Source of the DNA: Aquabacterium sp. CECT 9606
GTDB taxonomy: Bacteria > Pseudomonadota > Gammaproteobacteria > Burkholderiales > Burkholderiaceae_C
DNA length: 64,000 nt
Reading direction: 5' to 3'
Assembly: GCF_918741295.1 (NCBI RefSeq)
Contig: NZ_CAKKNB010000002.1
Coordinates: 1-64,000, forward strand
Shown here one piece after another: positions 25,676 through 34,325 of this stretch. The notes under the pieces were generated by a model. That model did not search any database. It saw nothing but the letters and a program-made list of their open reading frames with translations, and was not told the origin of the DNA. Numbering within the stretch: the first letter of the stretch is position 1; every line of letters begins with the position of its first letter. The translations under genes were made by a program, and so were the position numbers.

Positions 25676-26731
25676 ATGTCATCCCCGCCGCTTCATGAGC
25701 AACGCAAGGCCACCATGGCCGCCCAAGCCGACCTTGAGCTGAGCAGCCTCGTCAAGCGCTATGGCGTGGGGCCGCAAGCCCCCATGGCCGTCGACCACAT
25801 CGATCTGACCATCAAGGCAGGCCACTACTGCTGCCTGCTGGGCCCATCGGGCTGCGGCAAGACCTCAACGCTGCGCATGATCGCCGGCCACGAAGACGCC
25901 AGCGAAGGCGACATCGTGCTGGGTGGCCGCAACATCACACGCTTGCCGGCGTCGGCACGCGGAACGTCGATGATGTTCCAGAGCTATGCGCTGTTCCCGC
26001 ATTTGAGTTCGCTGGACAACGTGGCCTTCAGCCTGAAGATGCGCGGCATGGACAAGGCCGAGCGCCACGCCAAGGCGCAGGCCCTGCTGGAACGCGTGTC
26101 GCTGGGCCACCTGGCGCACCGCAAGCCGGCCGAGCTGTCGGGCGGGCAGCAACAGCGCGTGGCCCTGGCCCGCGCGCTGATCACCGAACCGCGTGTGCTG
26201 CTGCTGGACGAGCCTTTGTCCGCCCTCGACCCTTTCCTGCGCGTCAAGATGCGGGCCGAGTTGAAAGCCTGGCAGAAGAGCCTGGGCATGACCTTCATCC
26301 ACGTGACGCACTCGCAGGAAGAGGCCATGGCCCTGGCCGACCAGGTCGTGGTGATGAACGCCGGCCGCATCGAGCAGAACGGCACGCCGCACGAGATCTT
26401 CAACGCGCCGCGCACCGAGTTCGTGGCCCGCTTCATCGGTGGCCACAACGTGATCCCCACCACCACCGCCAAGCTGGCCGTGCGCACAGACAAGACCCAA
26501 CTGAGCCGCGAGGCCCTGCCCATCTCGAACACCAGCCTGCCGGCCACCGTGACCGGCGTGGAATACCAAGGCACCTATGTGCTGCTGACCTTGCGCAGCC
26601 CCGCCTTGCCCGATGAAGGCGAGCTCAACGTGGTGCTGAGTGAGGCGGCCTTCGATGCATCGCCTTGGCAACCTGGCGAGACCGCATCAGCCCATTGGCT
26701 GGCCACCGACGTGCACGCCTTGGCCGCCTGA
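25676..26731 (+). CDS. ABC transporter ATP-binding protein, polyamine/opine type (PotA-like)
   Basis: 351 residues. Walker A is LLGPSGCGKTSTLRMIAGHE, the Q-loop MMFQSYALFPHLS, signature ELSGGQQQRVALARAL, Walker B VLLLDEPLSALDP, and switch HVTHSQEEAMALAD. A C-terminal TOBE domain (about 270-350) is present, as in PotA/FbpC ATPases. It powers import by the two permeases encoded downstream. ATG at 25676 is chosen because GGAGAA lies 6 nt upstream; an in-frame ATG sits 12 codons later. It is the first gene of the operon under the 31-bp dyad. Confidence 0.92.
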   Translation: MSSPPLHEQRKATMAAQADLELSSLVKRYGVGPQAPMAVDHIDLTIKAGHYCCLLGPSGCGKTSTLRMIAGHEDASEGDIVLGGRNITRLPASARGTSMMFQSYALFPHLSSLDNVAFSLKMRGMDKAERHAKAQALLERVSLGHLAHRKPAELSGGQQQRVALARALITEPRVLLLDEPLSALDPFLRVKMRAELKAWQKSLGMTFIHVTHSQEEAMALADQVVVMNAGRIEQNGTPHEIFNAPRTEFVARFIGGHNVIPTTTAKLAVRTDKTQLSREALPISNTSLPATVTGVEYQGTYVLLTLRSPALPDEGELNVVLSEAAFDASPWQPGETASAHWLATDVHALAA

Positions 26732-26756
26732 TTTTTCACCCCCCTTGGAGAGACCC

Positions 26757-28082
26757 ATGCCTCATCGCCCCGAAGATCTCAACACGCCTGTCAACACACC
26801 CACTGAATCGCTTGACGCCAGCAGCAGCGGCCTGTCGCGCCGCACCGTGCTCAAAGGCGGCCTGCTGGGCGCCACCGGCATCCTGGCCAGCGGCTACGCG
26901 CCTTTCGTGCATTCGGCCGACCCCATCGTGCTGCGCTACCTGGGCACCGCCGTCAACCAAGACAAGACCATCGCCGACAAGTTCGAGGCCGACACCGGCA
27001 TCAAGGTGCAGTACATCCCCGTGACGACCGACGACGTGACCAAGCGCGCCGTGACCGCGCCCAACAGCTTCGACCTGATCGACACCGAGTACTTCTCGCT
27101 CAAGAAGATCATCCCCACGGGCAACCTGAAGGGCATCGACGTCAAGCGAATCAAGAACGCCGACAAGATCACCTCGCTGTTCACCAAGGGCGAGGTCAAC
27201 GGCAAGAAGGTGGGCGACCAGGGCACCGCGCCCAAGAAGGTGATGTTCCTGGAAGGAGAGAAGAGCAAGAAGTTCGCTTCGACGCCCACGCAGTTCATGA
27301 CGCTGATCCCCACGGTCTACAACGCCGACACGCTGGGCATCCGGCCCGACCTGATCAAGCGCCCCATCACGTCATGGAAAGAGTTGCTGAACCCCGAGTT
27401 CAAAGGCAAGGCCGCCATCCTCAACATCCCCTCCATCGGCATCATGGACGCCGCCATGGTGGTCGAGGCCATGGGCCTCTACAAGTACCCCGACAAGGGC
27501 AACATGAGCAAGAAGGAGATCGACCTGACGATCAAGACCTTGATCGAAGCCAAGAAGGCCGGCCAGTTCCGCAGCCTGTGGAAGGACTTCAACGAGTCGG
27601 TCAACCTGATGTCGTCGGGCGAGGTGGTGATCCAGTCGATGTGGTCGCCCGCCGTGACGGCCGTGCGCACCAAGGGCATCGCCTGCACCTTCCAGCCATT
27701 GAAGGAGGGATACCGCGCCTGGGCCGCCGGCTTCGGCGTGCCGGCCACCGCCTCGGGCAAGAAACTGGACGCCACTTATGAATTCATCAACTGGTTCCTT
27801 GATGGCTGGGCCGGCGCCTACCTGAACCGCCAGGGCTATTACAGCGCCGTGCTGGACACCGCCAAGGCCAAGATGGAGCCTTACGAATGGGCTTACTGGA
27901 TGGAAGGCAAGCCCGCGTCGCAAGACATCAAATCGCCCACCGGCCAACTGCTGGCCAAGGCCGGTGAAAAGCGCGATGGCGGCAGCTACGAAGAGCGCAT
28001 GGGCGGCATCGCCTGCTGGAACGCGCTCATGGACGAAAACACCTACATGGTCCAGAAATGGAACGAGTTCGTGGCCGCCTGA
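26757..28082 (+). CDS. ABC transporter substrate-binding protein (PotD-like) with Tat signal
   Basis: 441 residues. A twin-arginine signal (SRRTVLKGGLLGATGILASG, about residues 24-43) directs the folded protein to the periplasm. The mature part starts DPIVLRYLGTAVNQDKTIAD and has the two-lobe SBP fold of the spermidine/putrescine/iron group, with AGFGVPATASGKKLDATYEF late in the protein. The ligand cannot be determined. TTGGAG precedes the ATG. It lies 25 bp after the ATPase gene. Confidence 0.88.
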   Translation: MPHRPEDLNTPVNTPTESLDASSSGLSRRTVLKGGLLGATGILASGYAPFVHSADPIVLRYLGTAVNQDKTIADKFEADTGIKVQYIPVTTDDVTKRAVTAPNSFDLIDTEYFSLKKIIPTGNLKGIDVKRIKNADKITSLFTKGEVNGKKVGDQGTAPKKVMFLEGEKSKKFASTPTQFMTLIPTVYNADTLGIRPDLIKRPITSWKELLNPEFKGKAAILNIPSIGIMDAAMVVEAMGLYKYPDKGNMSKKEIDLTIKTLIEAKKAGQFRSLWKDFNESVNLMSSGEVVIQSMWSPAVTAVRTKGIACTFQPLKEGYRAWAAGFGVPATASGKKLDATYEFINWFLDGWAGAYLNRQGYYSAVLDTAKAKMEPYEWAYWMEGKPASQDIKSPTGQLLAKAGEKRDGGSYEERMGGIACWNALMDENTYMVQKWNEFVAA

Positions 28083-28129
28083 TTTTGTCCTCACCACCTC
28101 TTTCTTCATCCCAACGGAGTCATCCATCC

Positions 28130-29206
28130 ATGAACACGCTTTCTCGCCTGTCGGCCACTGCCGCCGCTTCTTTACTGGGCCTGATCGGCTCGGCCCAGGC
28201 CCAATCGTCCGTCACCATCTACGGGGCCATCGGCCTGGATGTGTTGAGCGCCAGCAAGGTCTACAACCCTGCGCTGGGCACCACCAAGTCGGTCGCCAAG
28301 ATCGAGGACAACGCCATCGTCAACTCGCGCATCGGCGTCAAGGGTGTGGAAGACCTGGGCGGCGGCCTGAAGGCCGTCTTCGACCTCGAATCAACGATCC
28401 ATCCGGACACCGGCTCGAGTGGCAACAGCAGTGCTTTTTGGAACCGCGGTGCCTACGTGGGCCTGGCCGGTGATTTCGGCTCCATCAAGCTGGGCCACCA
28501 ATGGAACGTGGCCGATGACTACATGGGCAACTACTTCGTCTTCGGCTTCTACTCGCCCTTCCTGATGAGCGGCTTTGGTGCGCTGAGCGATTACTATGAC
28601 AACGCCATCAAGTACAACTCGCCCAACTGGGGCGGCTTTGAAGGCGGCCTGTATTACTCAGCTGGCGAGAAGGCCGGCATGAAGAGCGCGGGCCAGAAGG
28701 TCCAGGGTGCGGCCACCTACACGGTCGGCATGTTCAGCATCGGCCTGACGGCTTTCTCCGAAAAGGACCCCTTCGGCGTCTACAAGGGCAACACGATGTA
28801 CGCCGGTGGCCTGAGCTACGACTTTGGCGTGCTCAAGACCCGCCTGGGCCTGGCCTCGTCCGAAGTGAACTACTTGATCCCGCCCCCCGGCACCGCCAGC
28901 ACCAACGTGGGCGCCTTCAAGGCCAAGCTGTTCGACGTGGGCCTGGACGTGCCCATCACCGCCGCGGCCGCCGTGTCGGTGGACTACGTGAAGAAGGACG
29001 TGGACAAGAGCGCCGACGGCACCGGCTACACCCGCGTGCGCGCCAGCTACGCGCTGTCCAAGCGCACCAGCCTGAACGCCAACTTGATCTTCTCGCGCAA
29101 CATGGGCAACGCCGACTTCGCCTTCGTCACCGAGGGCAATGGCTTTGCCGGCCTGCCCGGCCAGAAGCAGACGCTGGTGACCGCCGGCATCACGCACAGC
29201 TTCTGA
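28130..29206 (+). CDS. Gram-negative trimeric porin
   Basis: 358 residues with signal peptide MNTLSRLSATAAASLLGLIG...AQA. The mature protein opens QSSVTIYGAIGLDVLSA, the usual start of Burkholderiales porins. It shows the L3-type region and ends AGITHSF with the terminal Phe required for outer-membrane assembly. It is placed inside an ABC-transporter operon, between the binding protein and the permeases. It probably serves as the outer-membrane entry for the same solute, an inference from position. CGGAG precedes the ATG. Confidence 0.92.
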   Translation: MNTLSRLSATAAASLLGLIGSAQAQSSVTIYGAIGLDVLSASKVYNPALGTTKSVAKIEDNAIVNSRIGVKGVEDLGGGLKAVFDLESTIHPDTGSSGNSSAFWNRGAYVGLAGDFGSIKLGHQWNVADDYMGNYFVFGFYSPFLMSGFGALSDYYDNAIKYNSPNWGGFEGGLYYSAGEKAGMKSAGQKVQGAATYTVGMFSIGLTAFSEKDPFGVYKGNTMYAGGLSYDFGVLKTRLGLASSEVNYLIPPPGTASTNVGAFKAKLFDVGLDVPITAAAAVSVDYVKKDVDKSADGTGYTRVRASYALSKRTSLNANLIFSRNMGNADFAFVTEGNGFAGLPGQKQTLVTAGITHSF

Positions 29207-29212
29207 TCTGCC

Positions 29213-30088
29213 ATGAAAACCTTGCCCGCCTGGATCCAGGCCTTGCCCATGGGCGGGGTCTTTCTGGTCTTCTTCGTGATGCCGTTGCTGCTCGTGGGCG
29301 CGGTGAGTTTCTGGCCGCAAAACGAGTACACGCTGGAGCCCGGCTTCACGCTGGACAACTACGTGTCCTTGTTCCAGGGCTGTTTTGGCGGGGGTGAATC
29401 GGGCGAGCTGTGCACCACCTTCAAGACCTACCTGTCGACGCTGAAGTTCTGCGGGCTGGTGTGGCTGATCACCCTGGTGATCGGTTTCACGCTGGCCTAC
29501 TTCGTGGCGTTTCACGTGCCCAGTGTGGGCGCGCAAACGGTGATCTTCACCGTGATGACCATCCCCTTCTGGACGTCCAACGTGATCCGCATGATCTCGT
29601 GGATCCCGCTGCTGGGCCGCAACGGCTGGGTGAACCAGACCCTGCAAAGCCTGGGCTTGACCAACGCGCCACTGGACTGGCTGCTGTACTCGGACTTCGC
29701 CGTGGTGCTGGCCTTCGTGCACCTGAACACCACCTTCATGATGGTGCCCATCTTCAACTCGATGATGAAAATCGACCGCTCGCTGATCGAAGCGGCCGAC
29801 GATGCGGGCGCCACCGCCTGGCAGACACTGTGGAACGTCATCGTGCCGCTGTGCCGCACGGGCATCCTGATCGGCTCCATCTTCGTCATCACCCTGGTCA
29901 TGGGCGATTTCGTCACTGTGGGCGTGATGGGTGGCCAGCAGATCGCCTCGGTCGGCAAGACCATCCAGGTGCAGACCTCTTACCTGCAGTTCCCACTGGC
30001 CGCCGCGAATGCCGTGGTGCTGCTGGGGGTCGTGTTGTTGATCATCGTGGCGCTGAACCGCCTCGTCGACCTTCGCAAGGAACTCTGA
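29213..30088 (+). CDS. ABC transporter permease (PotB-like)
   Basis: 291 residues, six predicted membrane helices starting GGVFLVFFVMPLLLVGAVSFW. The cytoplasmic EAA loop is IEAADDAGATAWQTLWNVIVPL, which contacts the ATPase. It belongs to the spermidine/putrescine family permeases. It starts 6 bp after the porin stop and its TGA overlaps the ATG of the next permease (TGATG), indicating stoichiometric synthesis. Confidence 0.92.
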   Translation: MKTLPAWIQALPMGGVFLVFFVMPLLLVGAVSFWPQNEYTLEPGFTLDNYVSLFQGCFGGGESGELCTTFKTYLSTLKFCGLVWLITLVIGFTLAYFVAFHVPSVGAQTVIFTVMTIPFWTSNVIRMISWIPLLGRNGWVNQTLQSLGLTNAPLDWLLYSDFAVVLAFVHLNTTFMMVPIFNSMMKIDRSLIEAADDAGATAWQTLWNVIVPLCRTGILIGSIFVITLVMGDFVTVGVMGGQQIASVGKTIQVQTSYLQFPLAAANAVVLLGVVLLIIVALNRLVDLRKEL

Positions 30089-30975
30089 TGGCTGGCACCG
30101 TTCGCCGCCGCTCGCGCGGCTTCATCCCCTTGGCCATCTTCTGTGCGCTGTACATCCTGTTCTTGTACGGGCCGGTGATCACCATCTTCGTGCTGAGCTT
30201 CCAGGGGCCTGAAGGCGGGCTGACCTTCCCTATGCGCGGCTTGTCTCTGCACTGGTACCACGAGTTGTTCAAGGGCCTGGGCGTGGTCGACATCGGCGCG
30301 GCCATCCGGCGCTCGCTGGCGCTGGGCGTGGTGGTGATGCTGCTGACCACGCTGTTCTCGTTGATGGCGGGCCTGGCCTTCCGCAAGGGTTTCAAGGGTG
30401 GTGGCGTGCTGTTCTACACCGCGGTGGCCAGCCTGATCATGCCGTCCATCATCATCTCGCTGGGCATCGGCCTGCAGTTTCGACTGTTCGACGATGTCAT
30501 CAAGACGATGCTGACGCACCTGGCCTGGACCGAGACGCTGGAGTCCTACACCACGCTGATGGGCCTGTACACCTCGGGCCTGGGTGCTCACCTGACCTGG
30601 ACTTTGCCCTTCGGCATGCTGATCATGTTCGCGGTTTTCAACCGTTTCAACCCCGCGTATGAAGAAGCCGCGCGCGACCAGGGTGCCACGCCCTGGCAGA
30701 CGCTGCGCCACGTGGTGCTGCCGCTGATCGGCCCCTCGCTGGTGGGCGTGGGCATGTTCGGTTTCACGCTGAGCTGGGATGAGATCGCGCGGTCATCGCA
30801 GGCCATTGGCGATGTCAATACACTGCCACTGGAATTGCAGGGCCTGACCACCACGGTGACCACGCCCTCGATCTATGCGCTGGGCAGCAGCACCACGGTG
30901 GTGTCGCTGCTCGTGATCTTCGCCGCTTTGGGCGCCGCTGCCTTGATGCGGCGCCGTGCCGGTGCCCAGGCCTGA
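30088..30975 (+). CDS. ABC transporter permease (PotC-like)
   Basis: 295 residues, six predicted helices, beginning MAGTVRRRSRGFIPLAIFCA. The EAA loop reads YEEAARDQGATPWQTLRHVV. It forms the second half of the transmembrane pore with the PotB-like protein. The start codon overlaps the upstream stop by one base; an upstream in-frame region belongs to the other permease and is not real. The regulator gene starts 12 bp after its stop. Confidence 0.92.
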   Translation: MAGTVRRRSRGFIPLAIFCALYILFLYGPVITIFVLSFQGPEGGLTFPMRGLSLHWYHELFKGLGVVDIGAAIRRSLALGVVVMLLTTLFSLMAGLAFRKGFKGGGVLFYTAVASLIMPSIIISLGIGLQFRLFDDVIKTMLTHLAWTETLESYTTLMGLYTSGLGAHLTWTLPFGMLIMFAVFNRFNPAYEEAARDQGATPWQTLRHVVLPLIGPSLVGVGMFGFTLSWDEIARSSQAIGDVNTLPLELQGLTTTVTTPSIYALGSSTTVVSLLVIFAALGAAALMRRRAGAQA

Positions 30976-30986
30976 CCCTCTTGCCC

Positions 30987-31784
30987 ATGCCTTCTTCCCG
31001 ATCGCCCGTCACCATCCCCGCCGAGCCCGCGTCCACCCTGTCGGACGAGGAGATCTACCAACGCTTGATCGAGGCCATCGTGGACCAGCGCCTGCTGCCC
31101 GGCACCAAGCTGGTCGAGGACAAACTGGGCCAGGCTTTTGGGGTCTCGCGCACACGGGTCCGCCAGGTGCTGATCCGGCTGGCACACGAGCAGGTGGTGA
31201 CCCTCCAGCCCAACAAGGGTGCCAGCGTGGCCGAGCCCACGGTGGAAGAAGCGCGCGAGGTCTTCGAGGCGCGCACCGTGGTCGAGACCGTGCTGGTGCA
31301 ACGCTTCGTGGCCCATGCCAAGGCCCGCGACCTGAAGACCCTGGCCGACTGCATCGACGCGGAAGAGGAAGCGCGCCGCACGGGCAACAAGACCATGGCC
31401 TTGCGGCTGTCCGGCCAGTTCCACCTGCTCCTGGCCGAGACCGCCTCGCACCAGACATTCGCGCGTTTTTTGCATAAACTGGTGTCGCGCACCAGCCTGA
31501 TCCTGATGAGCTACACGCCCGTGGAGCACCTGCAGGTGGCTGGCGGCAAGTTGCCCATGCGCTGGGTGCAAGCCTGTCGCTGCGAAGAACATCGGGGCCT
31601 GTTGGCGGCCTTGCGCAGCGCCACCCAAGGCAAAAGCAGTGTCGATCAGGCCGTCCAACTGATGGCGGAACACCTGGCCCACATCGAGGCCAGCTTGAGC
31701 TTTCAGCCGACCGCACCTGCCGAGATGGACGTGGCGCAGGCGCTGTCCAAGCCGAGACGCCAGCGCACGCCTGTGGCGCGTTGA
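30987..31784 (+). CDS. GntR-family transcriptional regulator, FadR/FCD subfamily
   Basis: 265 residues. The N-terminal winged helix includes IYQRLIEAIVDQRLLPGTKL and VSRTRVRQVLIRLAHEQVVT (about 22-75). The C-terminal all-helical FCD effector domain has ARTVVETVLVQRFVAHAKAR and ends with an HLAHIEA His-containing helix that usually binds a metal and carboxylate ligands. It is co-directional with the transporter operon and probably controls it through the dyad at 25523-25553. ATG at 30987 is used rather than the TTG two codons earlier. Confidence 0.88.
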   Translation: MPSSRSPVTIPAEPASTLSDEEIYQRLIEAIVDQRLLPGTKLVEDKLGQAFGVSRTRVRQVLIRLAHEQVVTLQPNKGASVAEPTVEEAREVFEARTVVETVLVQRFVAHAKARDLKTLADCIDAEEEARRTGNKTMALRLSGQFHLLLAETASHQTFARFLHKLVSRTSLILMSYTPVEHLQVAGGKLPMRWVQACRCEEHRGLLAALRSATQGKSSVDQAVQLMAEHLAHIEASLSFQPTAPAEMDVAQALSKPRRQRTPVAR

Positions 31785-31812
31785 GCCACCGCAACATCCC
31801 AAGGAGCTGGCC

Positions 31813-32562
31813 ATGCACGTGCTCATCATCAACCCCAACATGCGGATGGAACTGACGACGGCGCTGGTCGAGCAGCTCAAGCCCTGGGTGACCCGGCCTG
31901 GCCTGGAGGTGATCGGCACGACGGCCACCTTTGGTCACGACTACATCGCCTCGGAAGCCAGCTATGTGATGGCCGCGCACGCGGTGCTGGACGCGTGGCA
32001 CCTGCACTTGCTGCAGCACGGCCACCCCAAAGCCGTGTTGGTGGCCTGCTTTGGCGATCCCGGCGTGTGGGCCCTGCGCGAGATGACGGAGGTGCCCGTG
32101 ATCGGCCTGGCCGAGGCCGCCATGCGCGAGGCACGGGCCATCGGCCCTTTCGGCATCGTCACGGGAGGCGCGGCCTGGGGGCCCATGCTGGAGCGGTTGG
32201 CAAGGGGCTGGGACATGAGCGGCCCGGCCGGCTTGCAACGGGTGCTCACGGTCGAGGCCCATGGTGGCGAACTGGCCGCCGATCCCCCGCAGGGCTTGAC
32301 CGCCCTGAACCAGGCGGTGATGGACATCCTGGCGCAAGAGCCGCCCTTGAGCGCGGTGATCCTGGGGGGCGCCGCGCTGGGAGGCTGGGCGGACAAGCTG
32401 CCCGCCCGGCAAAGCACGGTGTTGATTGACAGCGTGGCCGCGGGTGGACGCTGGCTGGCCGCCGCCGTGGCTTTATCGGTTCAGTCAGGCTCTACAGCGC
32501 CAACACGCCCAGGAACCTGTTCAGGGCCGCCTGGAAAGCCAGGCCCAGCACACAAAGGATGA
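31813..32562 (+). CDS. Asp/Glu/hydantoin racemase-family protein lacking the second cysteine
   Basis: 249 residues. Family features are MHVLIINPNMRMELTTALVE, ATFGHDYIASEASYVMAAHA and VLVACFGDPGVWALREM, which holds the first catalytic Cys. The second active-site cysteine, expected in an ILGCAG motif, is replaced: the sequence is VILGGAALGGW. Two-base racemisation is therefore doubtful. AAGGAG lies 7 nt before the ATG. The last 30 or so residues are low-complexity Pro/Gly and run 71 bp into the opposite-strand gene, beyond the usual family end. Cluster context suggests metabolism of the imported solute, perhaps a hydantoin or ureido compound. Confidence 0.75.
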   Translation: MHVLIINPNMRMELTTALVEQLKPWVTRPGLEVIGTTATFGHDYIASEASYVMAAHAVLDAWHLHLLQHGHPKAVLVACFGDPGVWALREMTEVPVIGLAEAAMREARAIGPFGIVTGGAAWGPMLERLARGWDMSGPAGLQRVLTVEAHGGELAADPPQGLTALNQAVMDILAQEPPLSAVILGGAALGGWADKLPARQSTVLIDSVAAGGRWLAAAVALSVQSGSTAPTRPGTCSGPPGKPGPAHKG

Positions 32563-32827
32563 AGGCCCCCAGGAACGAGGTCTCCAGGTAGAACTTGTAG
32601 ATGCCCAGGTACACGAAAGGCATGATCAGCAGGGCCTTCAAGCCCAGGGACCAGATCAGCAGCCCGGAGATGACCCCGCCTGCCAGGACGGCCATGGCCA
32701 CCGGCAACAACTCGGACTTGCCCGCGCCCACAATCTTGGCGGCAAACCAGATGGGTGGGGTCTGCAAGACCAGGATCGCCAAAACGAGCGTGAGCGCCGC
32801 GCCGACTGAAATGGCCGCCATGTCCAT
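32492..32827 (-). CDS. Small hydrophobic membrane protein, unrecognised
   Basis: 111 residues with three or four hydrophobic helices: ISVGAALTLVLAILVL, LLPVAMAVLAGGVISGLLIW, LLIMPFVYLGIYKFYLE and AFILCVLGLAFQAALNRFLG. There is no signal peptide and no recognised family. GGGGGAAA is placed as a ribosome site before the ATG. It overlaps the 3' end of the racemase-like gene by 71 bp tail-to-tail, and is the last gene read on the strand of the efflux operon. An inner-membrane location is the only confident statement. Confidence 0.6.
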   Translation of the reverse strand: MDMAAISVGAALTLVLAILVLQTPPIWFAAKIVGAGKSELLPVAMAVLAGGVISGLLIWSLGLKALLIMPFVYLGIYKFYLETSFLGAFILCVLGLAFQAALNRFLGVLAL

Positions 32828-32903
32828 GAGCTGTTTCCCCCTGTTGGTGTGAAGACCCTGGTCAGGTCCATGCCCCGGATGCTACCGCCGCACCGTCACG
32901 TCC

Positions 32904-32929
32904 GGGTCACCCCAAAAAGGGGGGCACCC
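32904..32929 (-). terminator. Candidate terminator hairpin after the RND operon
   Basis: GGGT/ACCC and CCCC/GGGG pairings form an interrupted stem with a TTTTT-containing loop immediately after the stop of the outer-membrane efflux gene. It lacks a downstream T tract, so it may only be an mRNA 3' stabiliser. Confidence 0.4.
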
Positions 32930-32930
32930 C

Positions 32931-34325
32931 TCATTCCCAGGCTCCGCCCAAGGCTCGCACCAGGCCCACCGTGGCTTGGTATTGCGCCGATCGCACCTGC
33001 AGGGCCTGGCGCCGGTTGCTCAGTTCGCTGCGCTGGGCGTCCAGAAGCTCCAACTGACTGACCAGGCCATTGCGGTAGCGCGATTCGGACAGCACCGTGG
33101 CCCGCGTGGCCGAGTCCACCGCGCGCGACTGGGCTTGGGCCTGGTCGGCCAGCAGGCGCAGGGCGGACAACTGGTCCTCCACGTCCTTGAAGGCGACCAG
33201 CACCTGTTCGCGGTAGGTGGCACCGGCGATGTCCAGGTCGGCATTGGCGATCTGGATGCCGGATTCGCGCTTGCCGCCGTCGAAGATGGGCAGCGACAGC
33301 AGAGCACCCACGCCCCAGGCCCGCGTCGACCACTTGAACAGGTCGCCCAGGTCGGGCGAGGCGTAGCCGCCATTGGCCGTCAACGACAGGCTGGGGAACC
33401 AGGCGGCCTTGGCCACGCCCACGCGGGCTTGGGCGGCCAGCAATGAGGTCTGCGCGGCCGACACATCGGGCCGGCGGGCCAGCACGGTGGAGGGCACGCC
33501 CGCGGGAATCAGGGGCAGCTTCGTGTTCCAGTCGCGCGGCTCGACCTGGAAGCTGGATGCGGCCTCACCCACCAGCACGGCCAGGGCATGTTCGAGCTCG
33601 GCGCGGCGGCGATCCAAGGCGATGGCCTCGGACTCGGTGGCCGCGACCTCGGTGCGCACGCGGGCCACGTCCAGCTCGGCCACGTCGCCGGCCTGGAAGC
33701 GCCGCTCGGTCAGGCTCAAGGTGTTGCGGTAGGCCTCCACGGTGTCGCGCACCAGGGCGCGTTCGGTGTCGAGCGCGCGCAGTTGCAGGTAGCTTTGCGC
33801 CACGTTGGATTGGACCAGCAGCCGCGTGCTCTGCAACAAGGCTTCGCGTGACTTCGCGTCCAAGCTCGCAGCGTCAGACGCTTTGGCCAGGCGGCCGAAC
33901 AGGTCCAGCTCGTAAGACAGGTTGGCGCCCACGTTGGCCACGGTGCCCAGGGGCGTGCCGATGGCCGGGGCAGCCTGGCGCTTGACGCCCGCGCCCAGGC
34001 CCACCTGCGGCAAACGATCGGCGTCGGCCGACCTCAGCAAGGCGCGCGCTTGCGCCAACCGGGCCGCCGCCGTCTGGATACTGGTGTTGCGCGCACCGGC
34101 ACGGTCCACCAGGTCGTCCAGCGCCGGGTCATTGAAAGACTTCCACCAGGCGCCACGCGCTTGTGACTCGGCGGGCGTGCTGACGGTCCAGCGGGTGTGG
34201 CCTTCTTCCTTGAAGGTGGCGGGCGTGATGGGCAACTGAGCGGTGTCCACGGGTGGAGCCGAGGCGCAACCAGCCAGGATCAACACGGTCAGCAAGGGGC
34301 TTAAGAGATGATGCATTTTCTTCAT
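32931..34325 (-). CDS. RND efflux outer-membrane lipoprotein (NodT family, OprC/OpcM-like)
   Basis: 464 residues. It starts MKKMHHLLSPLLTVLILAGC with lipobox LAGC (Cys20). Two outer-membrane efflux protein repeats follow, with TolC-type coiled coils (NTSIQTAAARLAQARALLRSA; LVRDTVEAYRNTLSLTERRF) and the NodT-family SLPIFDGGKRESGI. It forms the trimeric exit duct of the pump. Its ATG overlaps the stop of the RND pump gene by 4 bp. The gene order matches the bpeE-bpeF-oprC and ceoA-ceoB-opcM operons of Burkholderia. Confidence 0.92.
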   Translation of the reverse strand: MKKMHHLLSPLLTVLILAGCASAPPVDTAQLPITPATFKEEGHTRWTVSTPAESQARGAWWKSFNDPALDDLVDRAGARNTSIQTAAARLAQARALLRSADADRLPQVGLGAGVKRQAAPAIGTPLGTVANVGANLSYELDLFGRLAKASDAASLDAKSREALLQSTRLLVQSNVAQSYLQLRALDTERALVRDTVEAYRNTLSLTERRFQAGDVAELDVARVRTEVAATESEAIALDRRRAELEHALAVLVGEAASSFQVEPRDWNTKLPLIPAGVPSTVLARRPDVSAAQTSLLAAQARVGVAKAAWFPSLSLTANGGYASPDLGDLFKWSTRAWGVGALLSLPIFDGGKRESGIQIANADLDIAGATYREQVLVAFKDVEDQLSALRLLADQAQAQSRAVDSATRATVLSESRYRNGLVSQLELLDAQRSELSNRRQALQVRSAQYQATVGLVRALGGAWE

